A DNA stretch of 64,000 nucleotides from NCBI GenBank assembly GCA_020916435.1, contig CM037091.1:71578398-71642397 (forward strand). The letters run 5' to 3'. Positions 12,001 through 22,208 of this stretch are shown piece after piece. A program made the position numbers and the translations under genes. The notes beneath the pieces were generated by a model. The model was given only the letters and a program-made list of their open reading frames with translations, searched no databases and was not told the DNA's origin. The DNA comes from Oxytropis ochrocephala. Taxonomy: Eukaryota > Streptophyta > Magnoliopsida > Fabales > Fabaceae. Every line of letters starts with the position of its first letter. Position 1 is the stretch's first letter.

Positions 12001-12667
12001 AATTCATATGCATCGTATCGTTATAGACTTCGGTCTCGATCGAAAGACTTTGATGCGAGTATCACTAGCGACAGATATGCCTGAGTGGCTTAAAAGAGAT
12101 GGATCCTCATGCATTATACCCTGGAGTTTGGGTTGCATTGCATTGCATGCATATACTCATGCACATTGGTGTCTGTTGATGATTAGGAATTGGTGTGTCT
12201 TAACTTGGTGTTGTGTGGGGTTGGTTGAGTCGGAGTGTTTCTAGTTGTCTTTTTCTAGCCTAATGTTTATCATACATTTTATTATTTATGAAAAGAGACT
12301 CACCCTCTTCGCTTTCTATGTTGCTTCTTATGTCGGCAACGTGCGGTGATCTGAGTGAAGGTCCTTTCTTTCCTCGCCTAGTTGTGGCGTCTTGCTCTGT
12401 GTCGAACCGGGGAGCCGGGTAGTCTATTAGTTGTTTAAGATTAGTGTTGAACCGAATAGATTGATGTATTAGAATTTTGAGGGTTCGCCCCATTTAAGTC
12501 GTGCTATGTATCACGCAATTATATTTTATTAATGAAAAGTATTATTGGCTAAGTGAAAGTGATGTTTGATGAACATAGCATTCCCTTGAGGATGTATCTT
12601 TGAAAAGAAAACGATTTTTGAACTCTGATTTTATAAATTAAAGTATTAAGAGTAAGGGGGTGTTACA
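9079..12667 (+). repeat. 3' LTR of the LARD-like element (3,589 bp)
   Basis: Starts TGTAACGCCCC directly after the polypurine tract and ends TGTTACA before the TSD. It is shorter than the 5' LTR mainly because of one internal deletion (the equivalent of about 6745-6988) and many 1-2 bp indels. Confidence 0.92.
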
Positions 12668-12672
12668 GAATG

Positions 12673-12945
12673 AGTCTGACGTGGATAGGCTGAATGGTTG
12701 CCACATTAGAATTATGACATTGAGGAACATGCTAAATTGTATTAGTAATAGATAGATACCCTAATAACAACCGGAATTCACAATAACATAAGAGGAGCAC
12801 CTATGAATAAATCGTTTTCAGTAAATCATGAGAAGTCGGCACTTTATTAGGTGAAGTTCTCTCAAATGAATAAGGAGCAATTGATCAACGTATAAGACGA
12901 TGTTGCATGAGTAATAAGCATCGACAATACTAGATTCGACATACC
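12673..12945. other. Short spacer, no gene seen
   Basis: About 270 bp between the two LARD-like elements, with no similarity to either LTR end and no reading frame. It must predate the left element's insertion, since the TSD lies at its edge. Confidence 0.5.
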
Positions 12946-12984
12946 TACACTTCACTTCATTACATCCATACCTCGACAATATTG

Positions 12985-13245
12985 GCTTCAGTTACACTCC
13001 CCCCTTCACCATCACTCACCTCGGTTATACTACCTCGGTTACACTCCTTCACTTCACCATCACTCACCTCGGTTATACTACCTCGGTTACACTCCTTCAC
13101 TTGACCATCAATCACCTTACCACACTTCCTCACTTAACCATTACTCACCTCGGTACTACACTACCTCGGTTACACTCCTTCACTTCATCATCAATCACCT
13201 TGCCACACTTCCTCACTTAACCATTACTCACCTCGGTACTACATA
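12985..13245. repeat. cctcggttacactcc tandem repeats in the truncated LTR
   Basis: Repeating actcacctcggtta / ctacctcggttacactccttcac units of about 66-110 bp in three to four imperfect copies. They match the inverse orientation of the ccgaggtg field in the plus-strand element. Confidence 0.7.
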
Positions 13246-14168
13246 CTTTGACACACATATCCTTCGACGCACACACCTTCGACGCAGACACCTACGACGC
13301 ACACACCTACAACGCACACATCCTACAACGCACCTACCCTCCTCGGCACACAGTAATACTTCACTTCGAATGGCGCCCTAGACGCCTAACCCTCATCTTC
13401 CCTCTTTTCTTTGATTCTCATACTATGATCAAACTTAAACACAATTACTACAACACATATTCACTCGAAATTTACCCAACGCACATCAAAGTAACAGCGA
13501 AGGTGACAACACCAAAAATGGCACCCTTGCACCTAGGGTTCCTCAAACCCATTTTCTTTTCTAGGTCTTTCATAAGACCAATCATCAACAACACATACAC
13601 ACATCACAATTTCACCAAGTTGAATCAAACACAATATCAATCACACAACAAGCAACACAAACAACTCAAAAATCATCCTAGAGTCTAACCCACTCATAAC
13701 ACTCATCATATACTCTATTATAGGTGAAAGAGAGCCCCCTTACCTCAATAGATTGAAGAATAAGCACTCTTTCCACCAAGACTACAAGATCCACCAACAA
13801 GCAAGCTCCTCTTCCTTGAACTTGAACTCTCCACGCCAATATCTCCTCTTCTTCTTCCTTAAGCTGTCACACCTCTCTCTCTCTACTCACTTTACTTTAC
13901 TCTTTGACTTTTCTTTGTTTTGATTGCAAATGAACTCTCTCACCTTCGACACCTTCACTTATATCATGGATATGGGCCTAACTATCATGGGCCTCTATTC
14001 ACACCTCCTCCATTACTTGCACTACTCCCTCTTTTAATTAAATTACCACTCACTTTTTACTAATCACCACTCCTCATTTACATCAAATACCCTATCATTA
14101 TTTTAATATAACCAACCAATTTACCACTTAATTAAATAAATACTTGAATTATTTTTTGGGGCGTTACA

Positions 14169-14992
14169 ACTCTCCTCCACTTAAAATATTTCCGTCCTCG
14201 AAAATCTCATCAATTATATGAACACATCAATTCCATCAATCTTATTCCTGCTTCCAACTATCAACAACGCCTTCTTGTACACTAAGTACTAGGACATACA
14301 CACCTCTCTACGCCCTTACCTTGTAACGAAACTCTATTCTCAGGGTCACCAAAGTCTCACTCGATTATCCAAACATTATCAATCTACCGTTAGGAACTAC
14401 ACTATAGCAATTACTTAAGGTACTAATGCTCATCTCTTACGTCAATCTATATCCAAACTATGAACAATACTCTCCCCATCTCTGCATTCCTATTCCCCGT
14501 ACTGAATTCTAATCCTTTAATCACCAAAGTTACACACGACCACCCAGATCCTATATAGGTACTCATTCGACTACCATACTCTTAATAACAATTATTCCAC
14601 CTCAGGTTTCCCAGAAACCGCATTTCTAAACTCTTCCAAAAAGGCATGCTTTATCACTTTGCATGAACTTCAAACTCAAAGTGTCAATCATTATCTTTAC
14701 ATCTCCCTATCAACCCCCAAATCAAAACACAAACATCCATAAGACACCTAATTATTTAAAAATCAAGAGTCAACCAAACCTGCACACACCACTCAATTAA
14801 TCAAGTTGAAATTAGTACATATCCAAAATTTATAATAATCCACGAGTTATTGTCGCCGCTTTCATTGGGGATGAGTTATTGGGGTGATCAGTCCCTCCTA
14901 CTCACGCAACCAATTAGTTAAGGTCACAAAACTACGTCTTTTCAAATTTACACATACCACACTGAAAAACTTTTAACGCTCTGATACCAACT
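14169..14992 (-). other. Internal region of the minus LARD-like element, PBS 14979-14990
   Basis: The left edge actctcctccactta is the reverse of a polypurine tract (14169-14183). The right edge gctctgataccaa (14978-14990) is a perfect reverse complement of the initiator-Met PBS TTGGTATCAGAGC, two bases from the LTR. Non-coding throughout. Confidence 0.88.
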
Positions 14993-17252
14993 TGTAACAC
15001 CCCCCTTTTCTCACCGGTAATTTAATTTATAAAATCAGAGTTCGAAAATTGTTTTTCTTTTAAAAAGATACATCCTCAAGGGAATGCTACGTTCACCAAA
15101 ACATCACTTTAATTTAGTCAACAATACTTTTTACTAATAAATATAATCGTGTGATACATAGCACGACTTAAATAGGGCGAACCCTCAAAACACCGGTTCC
15201 TTAAGTAAGTCATACATTCCTAAATTATAGTTCAACAACTTAAATTGAAACAACTAATAACTACTCGTCCCCCCAGTGCTACGCATCAGAGCAAGACACC
15301 ACAACCAGACTGAGGAAGGAAGGACCTTCACTCAGGATCACCTGCACGTTGCCGACATAAGAAGCAACATAGAAAGCAGAAGGGTGAGTCTCTAACACAT
15401 ATAATAAAATGTATGATAAACATTATGTTAGAGAAGGCAACTAGAAACACCCCTACTCACTAGACAAACACACATCAACTCATAATCAACAATAAACATC
15501 ACCAATCGCATGAATGTATGCATGAATGCAACCCAACACCAAGGGTATAATGCATGTGGTACCACCACCGTCACTATTTTGCCGTTCGGGCGTCACCGTC
15601 ATTAATGATATGAAGGCTGAAGTCTACAATATCGAGGCTGAAGTCTATCACCGTCCCTTAATGCATATGAAGCATGTGACTCCATGAACAATGCATCAAC
15701 CACAAACAATCATACCATGTATGAATTGACACCGTCACTGGATTTACCTCCGTCATTTAATCCACCGTCATTACACCGTCATTTAATTCACCAAGACCTC
15801 ATCAATAGCTCTATGGCTAACATCAACACATCGGTCACTAGCTCTATGGCTTACATCAACACATCGGTCACTAGCGCTATGGCTAACATCAACACATCGG
15901 TCTCTAGCACTATGGCTAACATCAACACATCGGCCACTAGCTCTATGGCTTACATCAACACATCGGTCACTAGCTCTATGGCTTACATCAACACATCGGT
16001 CACTAGCAGCTATGGCTAACATTAACCTCACCGGACCCCTCGACACCAATCTAAATAGCTCTATGGCTAACGTCAAACTCATCGTCACATAGGGACCAAA
16101 ACGTCACCTAAGGACCAAACGTCACCTAAGGACCAAAAGTCACCTAATGACAACACCGGCTTCACCATTCAGCAACTTAGACGCACTCGGCGTCAAACAA
16201 AGACTCCAAAATCTGCGCTGGTAGCAACTCGCGCCACACAGCGTTAAAACAAAGACCTCGGCACACACTCACACTGCACCTCGGCACACATACACTACCC
16301 TTCGTCACACCACACTACACTTTGGCACACCACACTGCACCTCGGCACACCTACACTACCCTTCATCTCACCACACTTCCTCACATCCACACTTCGACAC
16401 CTACACGTCGACACCTACACTTCGTCACACAGTAATACTTCACTTCGAATGGCGCCCTAGACGCCTAACCCTCATCTTCCCTCTTTTCTTTGATTCTCAT
16501 ACTATGATCAAACTTAAACCACAATTACTACAACACATATTCACTCAAATTTACCCAACGCACATCAAAGTAATAAATGAAGGTGACAACACCAAAAATG
16601 GCACCCTTGCGCCTAGGGTTCCTCAAACCCATTTTCTTTTCTAGGTCTTTCATAAGACCAATCATCAACAACACATACACAAATCACAATTTCACCAAGT
16701 TGAAGCAAACACAATATCAATCACACAATAAGCAACACAAACAACTCAAAAATCATCCTAGAGTCTAACCCACACATAACACTCATCATATACTCTATTA
16801 TAGGTGAAAGAGAGCCCCCTTACCTCAATAGATTGAAGAATAAGCACTCTCTCCACCAAGACTTCAAGATCCACCAACAAGCAAGCTCCTCTTCCTTGAA
16901 CTTGAACTCTCCACGCCAATATCTCCTCTTCTTCTTCCTTAAGCTGTCACACCTCTCTCTCTCTCTCTACTCACTTTACTTTACTCTTTGACTTTTCTTT
17001 GTTTTGATTGCAAATGAACTCTCTCACCTTCGACACCTTCACTTATATCATGGATATGGGCCTAACTATCATGGGCCTCTATTCACACCTCCTCCATTAC
17101 TTGCACTACTCCCTCTTTTAATTAAATTACCACTCACTTTTTACTAATCACCACTCCTCATTTACATCAAATACCCTATCATTATTTTAATATAACCAAC
17201 CAATATACTACTTAATTAAATAAATACTTGAATTATTTTTTGGGGCGTTACA
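14993..17252 (-). repeat. 5' LTR of the minus LARD-like element
   Basis: Runs from tgtaacacccccc (14993) to ggggcgttaca (17252). 16430-17252 is near-identical to 13348-14168 in the other LTR. Carries a 33-bp tandem array (15807-16020) and a run of ggaccaaa-cgtcacctaa repeats (16090-16150). Confidence 0.88.
15807..16020. repeat. 33-bp tandem array, six full copies plus remnants
   Basis: Units start at 15807, 15840, 15873, 15906, 15939 and 15972, with a partial copy at 16005 and a degenerate one near 16056. Each reads agctctatggctaacatcaa followed by cacatcggtcact with few changes. Because 33 is a multiple of three the array stays open in frames on both strands; these are not evidence of genes. 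Confidence 0.93.
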
Positions 17253-17854
17253 GGCAGCGGGTCTCTAAAGCATAGCTGATCTAAAAGTACAAACATTAGC
17301 CATGGATTAACACAAATTTTGCTTGGGAATGTCTTTTAAAATGAAACAATTTGTATTCTTATCGATTGGTGTGTGGTATTTATAAATTTATAAATGGAAA
17401 AAATTAGATTGTTATTTTCAAATCATTCTGAAATTTGAAATTGAAAATAATTCATTAACAAAGGTAATCAATGCTGAAACCCATTAGTTTTAATATAATA
17501 TAATTACCCTTTTTGTGTGGTTTTTGTGTGTGCCGGACAAGTTTTAAAAACAAACATTTGCAGCTGAAGATTTGGAAATGTATTTGGATAGATTTATGAT
17601 CAAACACATTTGTGCTATTTGTACTAATAATTGGTATCGGAAATTTTTATACTTATTGTTAAAATTTAGAAACCTTCTAAAGCCATTGACCAAAAAATTC
17701 GAATTTTGAATTTCGGTATTCAATGCATAAAATTAAATAGAAAATTTACGAATGCAATTATTTTGAATTTCAAATTAATGTGTTTTTTATTTTGGATTTT
17801 CATACTTATTTATTTGAATTGGTATGTTAGATTTTTATTTCACTTTAAAGACTA
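17253..17854. other. AT-rich intergenic DNA
   Basis: No gene, RNA or repeat recognised in this 0.6 kb before the promoter region of the small KEN/D-box gene. Confidence 0.5.
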
Positions 17855-17976
17855 AATAGGGTATAAATTCATAATTCAATCAATTAAGATCAAATATCAA
17901 AATCAAATCAAATCAATAAATAAGACATAAAAGAATATATTGTACCAAAAAAAAAGATTATAAAAGAATGTTTTTG

Positions 17977-18059
17977 AATATTAAAATTGGACCGTTGTAA
18001 CCAAAGGGATTAATATGTAACCAAAAAAAATATTAAAATTTGACCGTTGTAACCAAAAG
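17977..18059 (+). promoter_or_regulatory. Duplicated MSA-like (G2/M) promoter elements
   Basis: Two near-identical 30-bp blocks (17977-18007 and 18029-18059), each with accgttgtaacc, whose reverse complement holds the AACGG core of the mitosis-specific activator element recognised by three-repeat MYB factors. The cores are at 17992-17996 and 18044-18048, about 90 and 38 bp before the TATA box. Flanking bases deviate from the full YCYAACGGYYA consensus by about two positions. Confidence 0.5.
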
Positions 18060-18081
18060 AAAATGCAGCAATCAATTTCTT

Positions 18082-18093
18082 CTATAAATAAAG
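18082..18093 (+). promoter_or_regulatory. TATA box of the KEN/D-box gene
   Basis: ctataaataaag, about 80-90 bp before the chosen ATG at 18174, leaving a 5' UTR of roughly 55 bp. Confidence 0.6.
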
Positions 18094-18122
18094 ATCTCAA
18101 ATATTCCAAATTCCAAATTCAA

Positions 18123-18155
18123 ATGTATCCAAACGCTCCCCCCATTGCTCCATAA
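18123..18155 (+). CDS. Upstream ORF, 10 codons
   Basis: First ATG after the TATA box (18123) opens MYPNAPPIAP and stops at 18155, 18 bp before the main start. If transcribed, it would require leaky scanning or reinitiation for the downstream protein, a possible translational control. Context aaaATGt is weak, favouring leaky scanning. Confidence 0.4.
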   Translation: MYPNAPPIAP

Positions 18156-18173
18156 TAATTTTGTGTGGCTGCA

Positions 18174-18434
18174 ATGGAGAGAAGTTCAAGTAGCAGTACC
18201 ACCACCGGCTCCACTAGCTTAGCCATATATAAGGAGAATATCCCACCACTCAGTTCAGGTTGTAACAGAAATAATGGAATTAAGCTAAAGTCAAAGAGGA
18301 TTCCACTTGCTGATATCACTAATCTCATCAACAACTCTGCTACTGCATCTTCAACAGCAACGATAACAACTACTCCCCTTCTTCTCATCCATCCATTGAT
18401 TCTAGGACGAGGAGGACAGCATCACAAACATTGA
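18174..18434 (+). CDS. Small 86-aa protein with KEN box and D-box; probable APC/C-linked cell-cycle protein
   Basis: Single-exon frame. I take ATG 18174 as start because the frame further upstream is opened only by GTG. A Ser/Thr-rich N-terminus (residues 4-15) is followed by KEN at 20-22 (YKENIPP) and a full destruction box RIPLADITN at 42-50 (RxxLxxIxN), then a low-complexity Ser/Thr/Ala tail and a His-rich end. No signal peptide or catalytic domain. KEN and D-boxes are degrons, or pseudosubstrate motifs, for the anaphase-promoting complex, so the protein is either a mitotic substrate or a small APC/C regulator. The MSA-like repeats and TATA upstream fit G2/M expression. A truncated second copy lies at 23742. 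I do not recognise a named family. Confidence 0.6.
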   Translation: MERSSSSSTTTGSTSLAIYKENIPPLSSGCNRNNGIKLKSKRIPLADITNLINNSATASSTATITTTPLLLIHPLILGRGGQHHKH

Positions 18435-18467
18435 GGATGGGATTCAGATAGTTATTACTAGATCATA

Positions 18468-18539
<72 letters not shown>

Positions 18540-20255
18540 GTAATATCCTCATTGTGTGATCAAATAGTTAGCTAGCTATGCCCCGATTTTCTATTTCTTC
18601 CCCTTATTTAGCTAAGATTCAATTTAATTACCTTCGCAAGTCTTGCAAGAGTCTAAAGGTTTTCCTACCACTAGGGCGTTATCTCTTTACCTTAAAATTT
18701 TTGTAACAAAAAAAAAAGCACGAGTTGATGAAACTAGAGTAATTTTTTTTGAAGCAGAAACTAGTGTACTTGACTCGCTCTTTTTTATATTTTAAATTAT
18801 ATATAAATATTTGACTTACAAATAGTTATTTATAAATGTTTGACTCTATATATTCATAGTTTTTATTGTATTAATATATTTGACTCAAATGAATTTAGGA
18901 ATTTAATCATTCTATTATTTCTTATTGTTATAATGATGAAGTTTTAATAAAGGCTAAACAACCCACCAACATGTACCAGTGGCGATTTCTACCCTTATTG
19001 GGGATCCCTCACGAAATTACGGAGCCCTGCAGGAGGGAAATTTTTCCCCATGGGGATGGGGATGGAGGAAATCCCCCTTCGCGGTCAATTTCATTGACGA
19101 ATATTTTTGGGTTATTGATCTATTTACACTCCTTTATTAATTGTGAAAATAAATCTATTTACACTCTTTTCAAAAAATATGTATTTAAATTAATTATGAA
19201 AAAAAATTATTCACATTCGTTAAAATTTTAAAAATTATTCTCACCACGCTGCAACAAAACGACCCAATAAATTAAATATCATCTTTGCAACAAAAAACCA
19301 TAAACCCTAAACGCAAAAAAAGAAAGAGAAAGAGGGGTTTTTATTATTGTATATCAGAGAGGAACAAATATCTAATTGTGACGCAGAGGGCATGTAAGAC
19401 CGTATTAGAGGTTGTATTCTCTCTCACGGATGACAATGACGAGGAAAAGTCAAATGAGATCGAGTGAGCATCGGTCGAAAACCGAGTTATGCTTGTTTAA
19501 GCGTGAGAGAGAACTAATTGGGGAAGGGGTTTAAAAATTATTCAAAAATGGCTGAAAATAGGGGATTAGGAAATAAAAACAGTGATATTTTTTCTTAAAT
19601 ATCATTTAATTGAATATCCTTAGGTTGTGAAACCCGTTTTTCTTTTCAGAATTTATTTTTTGTGAATATTTTTTCGTAGTCAAATATTTGGTTATTTACT
19701 AACCATAAATGACAATTCTAAATGCATAATCATCATTTCCAAAATCAAGTTCCAAAACATGACGTTTACGCTCAACAAGACAACTTTTCAAAAATTATTA
19801 ATAATAATAATAATAATAATAACCCTGTTTTTCTTTGAGAATATTCTTTACAAGAGACTATATATATGCTTTTACGTAGTCACATTTATTGATGGAAAAT
19901 ACATAAAATTGTTGGGGAAGTTATATTTTGCAAGGTAAAAAGTCGTTGCGTGTTGTTGGCTTAAGTCCCATTGCGAAAAGTCTTGCAATGATATTTAATG
20001 TCGTTGTCATAACTAATATTTTCACAACAACAAATTTTGCTACTATTCGAATAATATATCGTTATATGTGACTTTTGGCAATCAATAAAGTTGTTGTGTT
20101 ATATTGTCTATCGCGAAAACTAATCTCGTTGTGATATGAATATAAAAAAAGTTCTTGTAATAGTAGCATTTTTAATCAATAATATGGTGGATGTTTTTTT
20201 ATTAGATGTTTTTATTGGAAGTTTACTTAAGGTCTTTTTTAGTATACCTATAAAA
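18288..20255. repeat. Segmental duplication, copy A
   Basis: From the middle of the KEN/D-box gene to about 20255 this sequence recurs at 23742-24450 and 35635-37636 (copy B). The colinear blocks include the gene's 3' end, the gtaatatcctcattgtgtg block, the gaggggtttttattattgta block near 19334 and the gttggggaagttata block near 19911. Copy A lacks the TRIM and Stowaway insertions of copy B and has an expanded TA tract. Confidence 0.88.
18471..18536. repeat. (TA)33 microsatellite
   Basis: 66 bp of pure TA in the 3' flank of the KEN/D-box gene. Copy B has only a few TA units at the same place (gatatataaatg, 23888-23899), so the tract expanded in A or contracted in B. Confidence 0.95.
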
Positions 20256-20336
20256 AATTACTTAATTAAATTGATGTTGTTGCTGTTTTTTGGTATTAAT
20301 ATATAATATTTATTTAATTTAATTGAAATAATTCAC

Positions 20337-20690
20337 GTTAGAGTTCAATGGTCTTGTTGCAATGGCTTCTTTCTGCAATTCATCTTGTTCCTCTAACTTA
20401 TTCCACACCAAATCTTGATTAATTGTTGTAGATTCTCCTCCCTATAAGTATAAAACAAGGCAACCGAAACGAACAGAAGATATAAAATATAATGAAAGTT
20501 CAGGAGGAAGAAAAAATGTAAAATATACTATTTATCATTGTAAGAAACAAAGAAACTGAGGGAGTCAAAAAGAGTTGATAAATTAATCATTTCAAATGAT
20601 CCATAGTTACCTCAAAGTGAAGGGAGAGTTTTGTTGCATTGTAATGCAAACCAGAAAATAAGAATAAGCAATCACTAGAGTGAAAGTACA
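20337..20690 (-). pseudogene. Possible 3'-terminal exons of an unrecognised gene
   Basis: Minus-strand frame with LSLHFE followed by a gtaact donor (about 20612), then an acceptor ttatag at about 20443 and a frame containing DLVWNKLEEQDELQKEA to a stop near 20337. Joining at these sites keeps one frame of about 65 residues, acidic and helix-like at the end. No upstream exon or start is visible, so it is either a gene fragment or a chance frame. No function assigned. Confidence 0.3.
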
Positions 20691-20699
20691 AACTCCATC

Positions 20700-21450
20700 A
20701 CGACTCATTCCACTTCACTTCCAATCTCCATTTCCCTGCAAAAAAATAAAAGTTTTAACATTATTTTTTAAAACAGGCAACCTTCCAAAATTTATTAAAA
20801 AGAGAAAAAAGACAGAGAATAGTGAAGGGGGATTAGACTGAAACCCTTGGCATAAAAAAACTAAGTCCCAAAATAACATGGAGCCCCTAACAAAGCCCCT
20901 AAAACATTGCATCCTAGACGCTAACACAAAAATACCAACTAACAATAGCTAGATAAACATAAGATCTCCTAGAAACAAGAAAGGAACCAACCAAACACTG
21001 GCCAAAAACTGATTTGCAGAAGATCTAAGGACCAACGAGTCAGATTTAAAAAGAGACAGAGACATAATTTGTCTTTGAGTGGGTGATGTAGTTTTTTGTT
21101 TTCTAGACCAATTTCTTTTTGTGGTTCATATTTTGGGTATTGGACAACTCCGATTCGGACTTATTAGCAACCGATTTCATAGGGTCATCAGCGTCGTTCG
21201 AAACATCACCCCAAAACTTCCCTGAAATACTTATGTCAGGAGCTACCACTAGATTAGAAATATCATCAGACTCCGAGGCCGAATCTAACTTGGTTGTGGG
21301 AGGTTGAGTGGAATCGATAACAACTCGGCTAGCTTCGTGAGGTGCTAGGAAACTTCTGGATGGAAGAAACCTCTTACGTATGCAAAACCACAGGCGAAAA
21401 TTGCTTATTATCCCTTTCTTTTGTTTAAAAAAAACTATCTCCACGCTTCA
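20700..21450 (-). mobile_element. Probable LINE remnant, 3' part, minus strand
   Basis: Decayed minus-strand frame at 21103-21444 with Ser/Asp-rich KLDSASESDDISNLVV and SGKFWGDVSND, then a U-rich tail region reading tctttttaataaattttgg, similar in style to the L1 3' ends at 24.5 and 61.5 kb. No RT motif. Weak assignment. Confidence 0.3.
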
Positions 21451-21765
21451 CTCTCCCTCTCCCTGAAAAAGGGTTCCCTTCGGATGGGGAGGGGTCCCTC
21501 CTCGCACTATTTTTGGTGGTGACCATTTGATCAGTCTATAAGAGAGAGTATGGTGGTCTGTGAACGTTTCACTAGAGCCCCACGATGGGCGCTAAACATT
21601 GATGTTGAAAAGTGCACAACGGTGGCTCTCCTCCGCATATGGTGGTCGGTGGCTTCATGTCTCTGCATTTGAATATAGTTTAGTTTGATTTTTCTGTTAT
21701 GGGTTTTAATGATGTGTGCATCTCTAATTTGTTCTTTAATATTTTTCTCACAATTACTGAATACA
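21451..21765. other. Unassigned sequence left of the Tat family-2 LTR
   Basis: No gene or repeat recognised. Ends in gaata (21766-21770), the candidate target-site duplication. Confidence 0.4.
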
Positions 21766-21770
21766 GAATA

Positions 21771-22164
21771 TGTTCCGAACTGGGCCAGGCCTAATCCGCA
21801 TGAGAAATGGCCCAACACAACACTAGATCCAGCCCAAGCGCTGACCGCCACAGAAGGCGTTGATATCAACAGCCCAGATCGGCCTTGACTGATCCTGCGA
21901 CTCAGATTCGACCATGGCTAAGAGCGACCCCTTCCAGCGTCCATAAATAAAGGGGAACCCCCTGTAATCTTGTTCGCTCATTAATTTTTACCTCCAATTG
22001 ACTTTTGATTGCTGACTTTGGCATCATAGTATATGCACCCTCTGTCGGTCTAAACCTCGGTGGAGACGACTTCAACACTTGTTCCACCTCGGAGAAGACG
22101 ACTTCAACAACTATCCTGCCTCTAGCTCACCTCGGATACCCGACTCAGAGCAAGGAGCTGAACA
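21771..22164 (+). repeat. 5' LTR, Tat family 2
   Basis: Bounded by TGTTCC and GAACA. Alignable over almost its full length to 45433-45813 (gcgctgaccgccacagaagg in both). Preceded by gaata at 21766-21770. Confidence 0.8.
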
Positions 22165-22208
22165 TTGGCGACCATAGTAGGAATTCATCATCCATTCTTA
22201 GACTATCG

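Larger units (their letters stand above)
4188..12667 (+). mobile_element. Complete LARD-like non-autonomous LTR retrotransposon
   Basis: 8.48 kb element starting TGTAACGCCCC and ending GTGTTACA, flanked by gaatg at 4183-4187 and 12668-12672 (perfect 5-bp TSD). LTRs are 4188-8011 and 9079-12667; the internal region is 1,067 bp. A tRNA-Met-type PBS follows the 5' LTR and a polypurine tract precedes the 3' LTR. No gag, protease, RT or integrase motif occurs in any frame, so mobility would need enzymes in trans. Unusually, the LTRs make up about 87% of the element. Confidence 0.92.
12946..17252 (-). mobile_element. Second LARD-like LTR element, inverted and left-truncated
   Basis: Minus-strand relative of the 4.2-12.7 kb element. 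5' LTR 14993-17252 (2,260 bp), PBS just left of it, internal region 14169-14992 (824 bp, non-coding), 3' LTR ending at 14168. The 3' LTR is readable from 13348 (equivalent to 16430) and as degenerate repeats back to about 12.95 kb; its terminal part is missing, so no TSD can be paired with ggcag at 17253. No gag-pol frames. Confidence 0.85.

Noticed and set aside
13248..13688. 146-residue plus-strand frame in the inverted LARD-like LTR
   Set aside because: Matches the same region at 16430-16768, where the frame differs; part of an LTR, rich in simple repeats.
15684..16088. Long open frames on both strands with a 33-bp period (Met-Ala-Asn-Ile-Asn-Thr-Ser type repeats)
   Set aside because: They follow from a tandem array whose unit is a multiple of three inside a retrotransposon LTR; there is no promoter, and no conserved frame in the relative.
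18119..18388. 89-residue frame antisense to the KEN/D-box gene
   Set aside because: Shadow of the low-complexity Ser/Thr codons on the other strand; no start context or promoter on that side.
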